From Thereva unica (lineage: Eukaryota; Arthropoda; Insecta; Diptera; Therevidae), in NCBI GenBank assembly GCA_949987705.1, contig OX465286.1:15637676-15701675 (forward strand): DNA of 64,000 bases, given 5' to 3'. Positions within the stretch are counted from its first letter, which is position 1. Each line of letters begins with the position of its first letter. The notes below the pieces were generated by a model that was not told the DNA's origin, made no database searches, and worked only from the letters and a program-made list of their open reading frames with translations. Below, piece after piece: positions 32,348-43,710 of the stretch. The position numbers were made by a program, and so were the translations under genes.

Positions 32348-32626
32348 CGATTCCAATAATAATCTCGCCTATGGGCCAAAATGGCCATGCAAATGCCTCG
32401 CCGACTAGCCTATAAGCTTATGTCGAAAAGTTCCTACTAATACATAATTAGCGTCAAAATTTGTTATAACTTTAATAGTAAAGGCCGTAGTATAAACACT
32501 TTCAACATTATTCATAGGAGCTACTCCAAGCTTTCTAATTTTGGGAAAAAGTTGTAGTTTAACTACATATTTGTTGGTAATGTGAAATAGGTAGGAGTAT
32601 CCAGCGTACACTGATGCCTTATTCAT

Positions 32627-32726
32627 TAAAATAGGTTATAGAATTACATAAATATAGGGTGATATGAAAAAATCTAGAAAAAAAATTCAAAACGCCCTAA
32701 TGGCTAAACCGTTACCATTTCCTCAG
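32627..32726. other. Short unique spacer between duplication copy 2 and the exon array
   Basis: About 100 bp, AT-rich, ending TTTCCTCAGGCCACTCAG, where the array sequence CTCAGTTATTTTTAAATT begins. It may keep the original left border of the amplified unit. No gene was seen. Confidence 0.4.
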
Positions 32727-33012
32727 GCCACTCAGTTATTTTTAAATTTATTATCACGGAATATTTTCTTTTCAGCCCAATTTACCAGCATCAGCTCCTC
32801 AGTTAGAAGAGATTCTTGAACATTATAGGAAAACTGGGCCTAGGAAATTCCCACCGATAAAATACGATGCAAAACCGAGCTCAAGTGAAGATAGTAATAG
32901 CTCAGAATTTTCTGAAAAGCCTACTCCAATTTTTGAGATATCTGACACTTCAGAGGAAGAAGAAATAAAACCTCCCCCCAAAAAAGCTAAGGTGAAATAT
33001 ACTCAGTTATTT
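32727..33012 (+). repeat. Exon array, first unit (left of the LOA-like LINE)
   Basis: One unit of the exon-intron repeat. The acceptor TTTTCAG ends at 32775. The exon 32776-32991 (216 bp, 72 codons, phase 0) begins PNLPASAPQLEEILEHYRK and ends KPPPKKAK. The donor-like AAG/GTGAAAT is at 32992. The next unit is cut after TTATTT by the LINE. Confidence 0.95.
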
Positions 33013-36000
33013 GGAACAGGGAAGTGGACGACTCGCATGTCAACGCAGTCACGCAGGAAAGCGTAGAAGCGGCGGCGAGCGAGCTAGTGAAGCTGAACCT
33101 GGAGGTATGCTCAGAGAAGGTGGACAATGCGATGCAGCAATGTGTCAAGAGGTCAGCCGGCTCTGGGCCTACGTTAGCGCAGGAATCCGACTCGGAAGTG
33201 AGGCTGCGAAAGCAGCTGAAGCAGAAGAGGAAGAGGGAGCGCAGAAGACAGAAGAAGGCATCTTCCTCTGTTGGGGGATCGGCCGAGTCCACTCCGGAGG
33301 AGGTGGGACCCACGAAGAGGTTTAGAGGTGAAAGTCTCTGCACCGCAGCCGTGGGTTCTACTGTCGAAGGGGAGGATAAGGCCAGGGAAAGGAAGGGTGG
33401 ACAACCTCAACCTGTAAAACAGGGAGGAGTCAACCCTTCTGTCTCGGGGGTCGTGCGTGCGGAGCCTGTGGCGGAGAATACCTACGCAGGCATAGCAGGC
33501 TGTGACCTCCGTTTGGGTGTGACCGACGATGGAAGGGAGGAGGGTCTGGGCACGAAGCAGGTAACCGTTTTTAAAGCGGCCCTGCTCAAGGCACTAGACT
33601 CTCTGCCTGACAACGCTGGCGACATCGGTATTACCGAGGTAGACTTGGAGGACGGGGTCATTGCACTCAGGTGCGTGAACCAAAAATCCAAGGCCTGGCT
33701 GTACGAAGCTGTCGGAAAGATGACTGACCTATGGGAAGGAGTCAATCTGAGAGTGGAGCGCCTTCACATCCTTAAGGATGTGAGGAGGATGATCATCCGA
33801 GTTCCCGGTTCGCCGGAGAGCAAGGAAACCATCCTAGCCAGATTACGTCGTCAAAATGCCTGTGTGACGGACACTTCTAAGTGGAGGGTCAGTCGCATAG
33901 GCAGATATCGTGACGCGAAAACCGGCGGTACCATTCTCACCGTATGGTGTCCGAAGGAGGAGGCGGAGGCGGTCAGGCGTGCAGGGGGGAAACTCAACTG
34001 CGGGCTGGACCTTGCCTACGTGCGATTCCAGAAGGACAAGCCGGAGGAAATGGTAGAGCCGGCCGGAAAGGCAGCTGAACAAGGGGACCAGTGAAATGGA
34101 ATCCTCGTCAGCTGGGCGGGAGGTGGGCCAGTTCCGGCAATTAAAGGTTTGCCAGTTGAATCTACACCATAGCAGAGCAGCATCAGCAATGATGACGCGA
34201 GGCTTCGGTGAGATGAAGCTGGATATTGCTCTCATACAGGAACCCTGGATCTACAAGGGTAGGATTAGGGGACTATCTGGGAGCTTTGACACTCTGTACG
34301 TTCCCAATGCGAATGAAAGAGTGAGGACGTGTGTGCTGGTGAAACACGGAGTGCAGGCGGTTTTACTGCCGCACTTGTGCACACCAGATCTCACAGCAGT
34401 ACGCGTAGGTACTGGAAGTGGGGCTTTCATTCTAGCCTCAGCCTACCTTCCGTACGATTCGCCAGATCCTCCGCCCACCAGGGAGTTGGAAATTCTGGTT
34501 ATTACCTGTGGCGAAAAAGGCACAGGGTTAATAGTTGGTTGCGACGCAAATGCACACAACACGGTGTGGGGAAGCACCAACGACAACCATAGAGGAGAGG
34601 CTTTGCTTGAATTTGTGGAATGCAACAATCTAGTTATTGCAAATAGAGGGGTAACCTTCGTCGATGCTAGACGAAGGGAAGTCATAGATATAACTCTATG
34701 CAGCAACCGGATGTTGACAAGATTAGCCAACTGGGAGGTGATGGATCGGACGACTATGTCAGATCACAGAGCCATTTCATTTGAGATAGAGTACGGAACC
34801 CCGGGCAGGGGAGACGGAATTAGAACAACGAGAATTCCCCGCAACACGGACACGTCTAGATATACTGAAATGTTGCGCAGGAATCTCGGGGAGCGCGTGC
34901 CAAGGGCACCGAAAACCACAAGAGAAGCAGAGTCTCAGTTGCATGTCCTGCAGACAGCGATAGAGAACGCTTTTCGAGTGGCGTGTCCTCTTACGTCAGT
35001 GGATGACCATGATCCCACACCCTGGTGGTGTAGGGAGCTGGAGAAACTGAAGAAAGAGGTCAGAAGGGCTTTCAACCAAGCGATGAGGTGCAATGACCCG
35101 GTTGCCTGGGAGAATTACAAAGCCAAGAAAAGAGAAATGAAACAAACTCTGCGACGACGGAAAATTGAGTCGTGGAGGGATTTCTGCTCGAGCATGGAGA
35201 GCATATCTGAGGCCAGCAGACTTCAGAAAATGATCTCCAGGGACCCGGTCTCCAAAGTCGGACTCGTTCGTGACCCGTCGGGGAGGATGACGGAGACGCT
35301 GGAGGAAACCAACAAGATCCTGATGGAAGTTCACTTTCCTGGCAGCTATATCTCGGGTAAATCTTGGACTATTCGTAACAGAATGGCTACAAGGATGAAC
35401 CGAGAGGAGGTTAACGGGGTGGTGACGGAAGAAGGGGTGAGACGTGCAATAGACACATTCTCTCCCTTCAAGACATCGGGGCGTGACGGAATATTCCCTG
35501 CGCTGCTTCAATGGGGCAAAGATATCATTGCACCCAGGCTTAGGGGAATATTCGTTACCTGTCTAGCAACAGGATACATTCCGGCGGTGTGGAGGGAAAC
35601 CAAAGTGGTATTTCTCCCTAAGCCAGGCAAGAAGGACTACACCGAGGCGAAGTCCTCCAGGCCAGTCAGCCTAACATCCTTTCTGTTGAAAACAATGGAA
35701 AGAGTGGTGGCAGACCACCTGGAGAGTACTATGCTAAGGAGGCACCCTTTAAGTAGAAGCCAGCACGCTTACCAGGCTGGCAGATCTACAGAAACGGCAC
35801 TTCACCAACTGGTGCGAGTAGCCGAGGGGGAACTGTATACCGGAGGCATAGCGATGGCCGTTATTATGGACATCGAAGGCGCCTTCGACAAGATACAGTT
35901 CAACAAACTCAAAGACGCTCTGGTGAGGCGCGAGGTCAGCCCCATGATTGTAAGGTGGGTGGACAGCATGCTGAAAAACAGAGCGGTAAGGATTCAGACA

Positions 36001-37560
36001 GGAGACTCGCGGCTTCGAGGGAGGGTCAGCAAGGGATGCCCACAGGGCGGGGTCCTATCGCCCCTCCTGTGGAACATCACTGTGGACACTCTGCTCAGGC
36101 GGCTAGAGGTAATGGGCGTGCATACCGTTGGGTATGCAGATGATGTAGCGATTGTGGCACGTGGCAAGTTTATGAGCACTACGGCAGATATCATGAGGAA
36201 TGCACTCCAAGTGGTTGAGCAGTGGTGTACGGAACAGGGCCTCACCATAAATGCCAATAAGACAGACGCGATAATCTTCACTAGGAAGATTAAAGATCTG
36301 GATTTTCAGCCCCTCATGCTTTTTGGATCGAGGATCAAGGTGTCTGGGATGGTCAAGTATCTGGGTGTATACTTGGACTCGCGACTAACCTGGAAATACC
36401 ACGTTGAAGAGAAGATTAAGAAGGCGACAAGGGTGCTTCACCAGTGCAGAAGAGTATGTGGACTAAGGTGGGGTATCTCACCAAGGTTAGCATACTGGAC
36501 ATATACCATGATGGTGAGACCCATCATAACTTATGCCTCGGTGGTCTGGTGGACTAAAGCCACACAGAAAACCGTCAAGAGGCATTTGGACAAGGTGCAA
36601 AGAATGGCCTGCGTAGGTGTGAGTGGTGCTTTCCGCACCACACCCGCCGCGGCATTGGAGGCGCTGTTAGGTCTGCTGCCGTTAGATCTCCAGGTGATGA
36701 AGACTGCGGCAGCCTCAGCGATTCGGATGAGACGTGATGCCGCATGGCAGGCGTCAGGAACCTTATATGGGCACATGAAGATCCTGGATCGCATTAAAGG
36801 GATTAGGGAGCTCATGATGCCCATGGAAGGGATCACAAAAATGAGGGTGACCGAAAGGTATCATAAAACCCTCATAGGGAACGGAACGCTCCGCGAAGGG
36901 AGACCGGAAGACATATATATCTTCACGGACGGATCCAAGATTGACGGCAGAGCAGGTGCGGGAGTCTTCTCGGAGGACTTAAATCTGACCTGCTCTCTGG
37001 CTTTGGGGAATTACACCTCAGTCTACCAGGCGGAAATGCTTGCTCTGCTGCACGCGCTGGATCACATAAGTGAGGGTCAGGTGCAGGGAAGAAGTATCCT
37101 TATAGCACTGGACAATCAGGCTGTGATTAAGCGCATGAATCAGACAGAGATTAATGCGTCTCTGGCGTTGGAATGTGTCCAAAAACTGAACAGGTGTGCG
37201 AAACAAAACAACGTGACGCTAGCTTGGGTTAGAGGACATACAGGCATCGATGGGAACGAAAAGGCTGACAACCTGGCAAAACAGGGGTCAACCTCGGAAT
37301 TCTGGGGACCGGAGCCATACTCTGCCATTGGCAGAGGGTTGGTGAGGAACTGCATCGAGAAATGGGTCGCTGAGGAACACCGGAGACGGTGGGACGCTAT
37401 GACCACGTGTAGGCAGGCTAAGATGGTGCTTACGTTGCCGATTACCGCAGCCAGAAGAAGGATCCTGCATATGCAAAGGAGAACCCTCAGATGGTTGGTG
37501 GCACTGATTACAGGACACGGATGTTTCAGGTATCACCTAAAAAGAATGGGAATTCTGGAG
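33013..37560 (+). mobile_element. LOA/R1-group LINE lacking both ends, inserted in the exon array
   Basis: The element carries a 5'-truncated ORF1 and an ORF2 with endonuclease, RT and RNase H, but no 5'UTR, no ORF2 C-terminal Cys/His region, no 3'UTR and no poly(A). Relative to an intact unit about 45 bp of array (end of the intron and start of the exon) is missing at the site, and there is no target duplication. Normal target-primed insertion keeps the 3' end, so the fragment probably came by rearrangement or repair. RNase H in ORF2 together with a DUF4780-like ORF1 points to the LOA clade. Confidence 0.85.
33015..34094 (+). CDS. LOA-type LINE ORF1 (5'-truncated)
   Basis: The frame is open from the junction with the array; no ATG precedes it, and GTG at 33024 is only an ORF-caller start. 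About residues 60-80 are a Lys/Arg-rich run (KQLKQKRKRERRRQKK), then a Pro/Gly/Val-rich linker. The last 170 residues are a folded domain: VTVFKAALLKALDSLP, VIALRCVNQKSKAWLYEAV, DLWEGVNLRVERL, MIIRVPGSP, LARLRRQNACVTDTSKWRVS, TILTVWC, CGLDLAYVRF. This order resembles the DUF4780 domain of LOA-clade ORF1 proteins (from memory of the pattern). No CCHC knuckles are present. TGA is followed after one base by the ORF2 ATG. Confidence 0.75.
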   Translation, partial: NREVDDSHVNAVTQESVEAAASELVKLNLEVCSEKVDNAMQQCVKRSAGSGPTLAQESDSEVRLRKQLKQKRKRERRRQKKASSSVGGSAESTPEEVGPTKRFRGESLCTAAVGSTVEGEDKARERKGGQPQPVKQGGVNPSVSGVVRAEPVAENTYAGIAGCDLRLGVTDDGREEGLGTKQVTVFKAALLKALDSLPDNAGDIGITEVDLEDGVIALRCVNQKSKAWLYEAVGKMTDLWEGVNLRVERLHILKDVRRMIIRVPGSPESKETILARLRRQNACVTDTSKWRVSRIGRYRDAKTGGTILTVWCPKEEAEAVRRAGGKLNCGLDLAYVRFQKDKPEEMVEPAGKAAEQGDQ

Positions 37561-38130
37561 GCATCAGCTCCTCAGTTAGAAGAGATTCTTGAACATTATA
37601 AGAAAACTGGGCCTAGGAAATTCCCACCGATAAAATACGATGCAAAACCGAGCTCAAGTGAAGATAGTAATAGCTCAGAATTTTCTGAAAAGCCTACTCC
37701 AATTTTTGAGATATCTGACACTTCAGAGGAAGAAGAAATAAAACCTCCCCCCAAAAAAGCTAAGGTGAAATATACTCAGTTATTTTTAAATTTATTATCA
37801 CGGAATATTTTCTTTTCAGTCCAATTTACCAGCATCAGCTCCTCAGAAGAGATTCTTCAACATTATAGGAAAACTGGGCCTAGGAAATTCCCACCGATAA
37901 AATACGATGCAAAACCGAGCTCAAGTGAAGATAGTAATAGCTCAGAATTTTCTGAAAAGCCTACTCCAATTTTTGAGATATCTGACACTTCAGAGGAAGA
38001 AGAAATAAAACCTCCCCCCAAAAAAGCTAAGGTGAAATATACTCAGTTATTTTTAAATTTATTATCACGGAATATTTTCTTTTCAGCCCAATTTACCAGC
38101 ATCAGCTCCTCAGTTAGAAGAGATTCTTGA
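34096..38130 (+). CDS. LOA-type LINE ORF2 (endonuclease-RT-RNase H) fused in frame to the exon array
   Basis: The ORF is 1344 codons. Residues 1-1155 are LINE. The endonuclease starts KVCQLNLHHSRAAS, then LIQEPWIYKG, VGCDANAHN and SDHRAISFE (about residues 16-235). The RT has VVFLPKPGKKDY, HAYQAGRSTETALHQL, AVIMDIEGAFDKI, KGCPQGGVLSPLLWNI and GYADDV (679-684). RNase H has TDGSK (D945), QAEMLAL (E980), LDNQAV (D1006) and VRGHTGIDGNEKAD. The protein is cut at KRMGILE, before the usual C-terminal zinc finger. From 37561 it reads ASAPQLEEILEHYKK, the exact phase-0 frame of the array exon, then through one intron and part of the next two units to a stop. All catalytic motifs are intact. The fusion protein is probably not functional for transposition. 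Confidence 0.85.
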   Translation: MESSSAGREVGQFRQLKVCQLNLHHSRAASAMMTRGFGEMKLDIALIQEPWIYKGRIRGLSGSFDTLYVPNANERVRTCVLVKHGVQAVLLPHLCTPDLTAVRVGTGSGAFILASAYLPYDSPDPPPTRELEILVITCGEKGTGLIVGCDANAHNTVWGSTNDNHRGEALLEFVECNNLVIANRGVTFVDARRREVIDITLCSNRMLTRLANWEVMDRTTMSDHRAISFEIEYGTPGRGDGIRTTRIPRNTDTSRYTEMLRRNLGERVPRAPKTTREAESQLHVLQTAIENAFRVACPLTSVDDHDPTPWWCRELEKLKKEVRRAFNQAMRCNDPVAWENYKAKKREMKQTLRRRKIESWRDFCSSMESISEASRLQKMISRDPVSKVGLVRDPSGRMTETLEETNKILMEVHFPGSYISGKSWTIRNRMATRMNREEVNGVVTEEGVRRAIDTFSPFKTSGRDGIFPALLQWGKDIIAPRLRGIFVTCLATGYIPAVWRETKVVFLPKPGKKDYTEAKSSRPVSLTSFLLKTMERVVADHLESTMLRRHPLSRSQHAYQAGRSTETALHQLVRVAEGELYTGGIAMAVIMDIEGAFDKIQFNKLKDALVRREVSPMIVRWVDSMLKNRAVRIQTGDSRLRGRVSKGCPQGGVLSPLLWNITVDTLLRRLEVMGVHTVGYADDVAIVARGKFMSTTADIMRNALQVVEQWCTEQGLTINANKTDAIIFTRKIKDLDFQPLMLFGSRIKVSGMVKYLGVYLDSRLTWKYHVEEKIKKATRVLHQCRRVCGLRWGISPRLAYWTYTMMVRPIITYASVVWWTKATQKTVKRHLDKVQRMACVGVSGAFRTTPAAALEALLGLLPLDLQVMKTAAASAIRMRRDAAWQASGTLYGHMKILDRIKGIRELMMPMEGITKMRVTERYHKTLIGNGTLREGRPEDIYIFTDGSKIDGRAGAGVFSEDLNLTCSLALGNYTSVYQAEMLALLHALDHISEGQVQGRSILIALDNQAVIKRMNQTEINASLALECVQKLNRCAKQNNVTLAWVRGHTGIDGNEKADNLAKQGSTSEFWGPEPYSAIGRGLVRNCIEKWVAEEHRRRWDAMTTCRQAKMVLTLPITAARRRILHMQRRTLRWLVALITGHGCFRYHLKRMGILEASAPQLEEILEHYKKTGPRKFPPIKYDAKPSSSEDSNSSEFSEKPTPIFEISDTSEEEEIKPPPKKAKVKYTQLFLNLLSRNIFFSVQFTSISSSEEILQHYRKTGPRKFPPIKYDAKPSSSEDSNSSEFSEKPTPIFEISDTSEEEEIKPPPKKAKVKYTQLFLNLLSRNIFFSAQFTSISSSVRRDS

Positions 38131-41100
38131 ACATTATAGGAAAACTGGGCCTAGGAAATTCCCACCGATAAAATACGATGCAAAACCGAGCTCAAGTGAA
38201 GATAGTAATAGCTCAGAATTTTCTGAAAAGCCTACTCCAATTTTTGAGATATCTGACACTTCAGAGGAAGAAGAAATAAAACCTCCCCCCAAAAAAGCTA
38301 AGGTGAAATATACTCAGTTATTTTTAAATTTATTATCACGGAATATTTTCTTTTCAGCCCAATTTACCAGCATCAGCTCCTCAGTTAGAAGAGATTCTTG
38401 AACATTATAGGAAAACTGGGCCTAGGAAATTCCCACCGATAAAATACGATGCAAAACCGAGCTCAAGTGAAGATAGTAATAGCTCAGAATTTTCTGAAAA
38501 GCCTACTCCAATTTTTGAGATATCTGACACTTCAGAGGAAGAAGAAATAAAACCTCCCCCAAAAAAGCTAAGGTGAAATATACTCAGTTATTTTTAAATT
38601 TATTATCACGGAATATTTTCTTTTCAGCCCAATTTACCAGCATCAGCCCCTCAGTTAGAAGAGATTCTTGAACATTATAGGAAAACTGGGCCTAGGAAAT
38701 TCCCACCGATAAAATACGATGCAAAACCGAGCTCAAGTGAAGATAGTAATAGCTCAGAATTTTCTGAAAAGCCTACTCCAATTTTTGAGATATCTGACAC
38801 TTCAGAGGAAGAAGAAATAAAACCTCCCCCCAAAAAAGCTAAGGTGAAATATACTCAGTTATTTTTAAATTTATTATCACGGAATATTTTCTTTTCAGCC
38901 CAATTTACCAGCATCAGCTCCTCAGAAGAGATTCTTCAACATTATAGGAAAACTGGGCCTAGGAAATTCCCACCGATAAAATACGATGCAAAACCGAGCT
39001 CAAGTGAAGATAGTAATAGCTCAGAATTTTCTGAAAAGCCTACTCCAATTTTTGAGATATCTGACACTTCAGAGGAAGAAGAAATAAAACCTCCCCCCAA
39101 AAAAGCTAAGGTGAAATATACTCAGTTATTTTTAAATTTATTATCACGGAATATTTTCTTTTCAGCCCAATTTACCAGCATCAGCCCCTCAGTTAGAAGA
39201 GATTCTTGAACATTATAGGAAAACTGGGCCTAGGAAATTCCCACCGATAAAATACGATGCAAAACCGAGCTCAAGTGAAGATAGTAATAGCTCAGAATTT
39301 TCTGAAAAGCCTACTCCAATTTTTGAGATATCTGACACTTCAGAGGAAGAAGAAATAAAACCTCCCCCCAAAAAAGCTAAGGTGAAATATACTCAGTTAT
39401 TTTTAAATTTATTATCACGGAATATTTTCTTTTCAGCCCAATTTACCAGCATCAGCTCCTCAGAAGAGATTCTTCAACATTATAGGAAAACTGGGCCTAG
39501 GAAATTCCCACCGATAAAATACGATGCAAAACCGAGCTCAAGTGAAGATAGTAATAGCTCAGAATTTTCTGAAAAGCCTACTCCAATTTTTGAGATATCT
39601 GACACTTCAGAGGAAGAAGAAATAAAACCTCCCCCCAAAAAAGCTAAGGTGAAATATACTCAGTTATTTTTAAATTTATTATCACGGAATATTTTCTTTT
39701 CAGCCCAATTTACCAGCATCAGCTCCTCAGAAGAGATTCTTCAACATTATAGGAAAACTGGGCCTAGGAAATTCCCACCGATAAAATACGATGCAAAACC
39801 GAGCTCAAGTGAAGATAGTAATAGCTCAGAATTTTCTGAAAAGCCTACTCCAATTTTTGAGATATCTGACACTTCAGAGGAAGAAGAAATAAAACCTCCC
39901 CCCAAAAAAGCTAAGGTGAAATATACTCAGTTATTTTTAAATTTATTATCACGGAATATTTTCTTTTCAGCCCAATTTACCAGCATCAGCTCCTCAGAAG
40001 AGATTCTTCAACATTATAGGAAAACTGGGCCTAGGAAATTCCCACCGATAAAATACGATGCAAAACCGAGCTCAAGTGAAGATAGTAATAGCTCAGAATT
40101 TTCTGAAAAGCCTACTCCAATTTTTGAGATATCTGACACTTCAGAGGAAGAAGAAATAAAACCTGCCCCCAAAAAAGCTAAGGTGAAATATACTCAGTTA
40201 TTTTTAAATTTATTATCACGGAATATTTTCTTTTCAGCCCAATTTACCAGCATCAGCTCCTCAGTTAGAAGAGATTCTTGAACATTATAGGAAAACTGGG
40301 CCTAGGAAATTCCCACCGATAAAATACGATGCAAAAGCGAGCTCAAGTGAAGATAGTAATAGCTCAGAATTTTCTGAAAAGCCTACTCCAATTTTTGAGA
40401 TATCTGACACTTCAGAGGAAGAAGAAATAAAACCTCCCCCCAAAAAAGCTAAGGTGAAATATACTCAGTTATTTTTAAATTTATTATCACGGAATATTTT
40501 CTTTTCAGCCCAATTTACCAGCATCAGCTCCTCAGTTAGAAGAGATTCTTGAACATTATAGGAAAACTGGGCCTAGGAAATTCCCACCGATAAAATACGA
40601 TGCAAAAGCGAGCTCAAGTGAAGATAGTAATAGCTCAGAATTTTCTGAAAAGCCTACTCCAATTTTTGAGATATCTGACACTTCAGAGGAAGAAGAAATA
40701 AAACCTCCCCCCAAAAAAGCTAAGGTGAAATATACTCAGTTATTTTTAAATTTATTATCACGGAATATTTTCTTTTCAGCCCAATTTACCAGCATCAGCT
40801 CCTCAGTTAGAAGAGATTCTTGAACATTATAGGAAAACTGGGCCTAGGAAATTCCCACCGATAAAATACGATGCAAAAGCGAGCTCAAGTGAAGATAGTA
40901 ATAGCTCAGAATTTTCTGAAAAGCCTACTCCAATTTTTGAGATATCTGACACTTCAGAGGAAGAAGAAATAAAACCTCCCCCCAAAAAAGCTAAGGTGAA
41001 ATATACTCAGTTATTTTTAAATTTATTATCACGGAATATTTTCTTTTCAGCCCAATTTACCAGCATCAGCTCCTCAGTTAGAAGAGATTCTTGAACATTA

Positions 41101-43710
41101 TAGGAAAACTGGGCCTAGGAAATTCCCACCGATAAAATACGATGCAAAACCGAGCTCAAGTGAAGATAGTAATAGCTCAGAATTTTCTGAAAAGCCTACT
41201 CCAATTTTTGAGATATCTGACACTTCAGAGGAAGAAGAAATAAAACCTCCCCCCAAAAAAGCTAAGGTGAAATATACTCAGTTATTTTTAAATTTATTAT
41301 CACGGAATATTTTCTTTTCAGCCCAATTTACCAGCATCAGCTCCTCAGTTAGAAGAGATTCTTCAACATTATAGGAAAACTGGGCCTAGGAAATTCCCAC
41401 CGATAAAATACGATGCAAAAGCGAGCTCAAGTGAAGATAGTAATAGCTCAGAATTTTCTGAAAAGCCTACTCCAATTTTTGAGATATCTGACACTTCAGA
41501 GGAAGAAGAAATAAAACCTCCCCCCAAAAAAGCTAAGGTGAAATATACTCAGTTATTTTTAAATTTATTATCACGGAATATTTTCTTTTCAGCCCAATTT
41601 ACCAGCATCAGCTCCTCAGTTAGAAGAGATTCTTGAACATTATAGGAAAACTGGGCCTAGGAAATTCCCACCGATAAAATACGATGCAAAAGCGAGCTCA
41701 AGTGAAGATAGTAATAGCTCAGAATTTTCTGAAAAGCCTACTCCAATTTTTGAGATATCTGACACTTCAGAGGAAGAAGAAATAAAACCTCCCCCCAAAA
41801 AAGCTAAGGTGAAATATACTCAGTTATTTTTAAATTTATTATCACGGAATATTTTCTTTTCAGCCCAATTTACCAGCATCAGCTCCTCAGTTAGAAGAGA
41901 TTCTTCAACATTATAGGAAAACTGGGCCTAGGAAATTCCCACCGATAAAATACGATGCAAAAGCGAGCTCAAGTGAAGATAGTAATAGCTCAGAATTTTC
42001 TGAAAAGCCTACTCCAATTTTTGAGATATCTGACACTTCAGAGGAAGAAGAAATAAAACCTCCCCCCAAAAAAGCTAAGGTGAAATATACTCAGTTATTT
42101 TTAAATTTATTATCACGGAATATTTTCTTTTCAGCCCAATTTACCAGCATCAGCTCCTCAGTTAGAAGAGATTCTTCAACATTATAGGAAAACTGGGCCT
42201 AGGAAATTCCCACCGATAAAATACGATGCAAAAGCGAGCTCAAGTGAAGATAGTAATAGCTCAGAATTTTCTGAAAAGCCTACTCCAATTTTTGAGATAT
42301 CTGACACTTCAGAGGAAGAAGAAATAAAACCTCCCCCCAAAAAAGCTAAGGTGAAATATACTCAGTTATTTTTAAATTTATTATCACGGAATATTTTCTT
42401 TTCAGCCCAATTTACCAGCATCAGCTCCTCAGTTAGAAGAGATTCTTCAACATTATAGGAAAACTGGGCCTAGGAAATTCCCACCGATAAAATACGATGC
42501 AAAAGCGAGCTCAAGTGAAGATAGTAATAGCTCAGAATTTTCTGAAAAGCCTACTCCAATTTTTGAGATATCTGACACTTCAGAGGAAGAAGAAATAAAA
42601 CCTCCCCCCAAAAAAGCTAAGGTGAAATATACTCAGTTATTTTTAAATTTATTATCACGGAATATTTTCTTTTCAGCCCAATTTACCAGCATCAGCTCCT
42701 CAGTTAGAAGAGATTCTTGAACATTATAGGAAAACTGGGCCTAGGAAATTCCCACCGATAAAATACGATGCAAAAGCGAGCTCAAGTGAAGATAGTAATA
42801 GCTCAGAATTTTCTGAAAAGCCTACTCCAATTTTTGAGATATCTGACACTTCAGAGGAAGAAGAAATAAAACCTCCCCCCAAAAAAGCTAAGGTGAAATA
42901 TACTCAGTTATTTTTAAATTTATTATCACGGAATATTTTCTTTTCAGCCCAATTTACCAGCATCAGCTCCTCAGTTAGAAGAGATTCTTCAACATTATAG
43001 GAAAACTGGGCCTAGGAAATTCCCACCGATAAAATACGATGCAAAACCGAGCTCAAGTGAAGATAGTAATAGCTCAGAATTTTCTGAAAAGCCTACTCCA
43101 ATTTTTGAGATATCTGACACTTCAGAGGAAGAAGAAATAAAACCTCCCCCCAAAAAAGCTAAGGTGAAATATACTCAGTTATTTTTAAATTTATTATCAC
43201 GGAATATTTTCTTTTCAGCCCAATTTACCAGCATCAGCTCCTCAGAAGAGATTCTTCAACATTATAGGAAAACTGGGCCTAGGAAATTCCCACCGATAAA
43301 ATACGATGCAAAACCGAGCTCAAGTGAAGATAGTAATAGCTCAGAATTTTCTGAAAAGCCTACTCCAATTTTTGAGATATCTGACACTTCAGAGGAAGAA
43401 GAAATAAAACCTCCCCCCAAAAAAGCTAAGGTGAAATATACTCAGTTATTTTTAAATTTATTATCACGGAATATTTTCTTTTCAGCCCAATTTACCAGCA
43501 TCAGCTCCTCAGTTAGAAGAGATTCTTCAACATTATAGGAAAACTGGGCCTAGGAAATTCCCACCGATAAAATACGATGCAAAAGCGAGCTCAAGTGAAG
43601 ATAGTAATAGCTCAGAATTTTCTGAAAAGCCTACTCCAATTTTTGAGATATCTGACACTTCAGAGGAAGAAGAAATAAAACCTCCCCCCAAAAAAGCTAA
43701 GGTGAAATAT
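37561..43710 (+). repeat. Exon array, block 2 (23 exon copies)
   Basis: Head-to-tail units of 271 bp (CTCAGTTAGAAGAG) or 267 bp (CTCAGAAGAG), starting inside an exon at the LINE junction and ending at the hAT-like MITE. In 271-bp units the exon is 216 bp, phase 0 at both ends, between a 55-bp AT-rich intron with TTTTCAG acceptor and a GTGAAAT donor. Encoded segments per exon: LEEIL(E/Q)HYRKTGPRKFPP, SSSEDSNSSEFSE, SDTSEEEE and PPPKKAK. Copies vary mainly at Pro/Ala (AAACCGAG or AAAGCGAG) and Glu/Gln (CTTGAAC or CTTCAAC). One unit near 38558 lost a C in the CCCCCC run, a frameshift. Confidence 0.96.

Larger units (their letters stand above)
28710..32626. repeat. Segmental duplication, copy 2
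   Basis: Same orientation as 14711-18848. It begins inside the WWE exon at the RKRR codons and lacks the earlier part and the tandem copies. A 214-bp deletion relative to copy 1 sits at about 31571, between TTTA microhomologies. The hairpin MITE arms are perfect here (29541-29677), and the 28-bp palindrome at about 30932 is also perfect. After GATGCCTTATT (about 32626) the sequence differs from copy 1. Confidence 0.95.

Noticed and set aside
33987..37536. Minus-strand and alternate frames across the LOA-like LINE
   Set aside because: Shadows of a GC-rich coding region with clear sense-strand motifs.
38844..40281. Array ORFs as separate genes starting VKYTQLF
   Set aside because: They start at GTG within the intron and have no ATG. 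They are windows on one repeat and are described as such.
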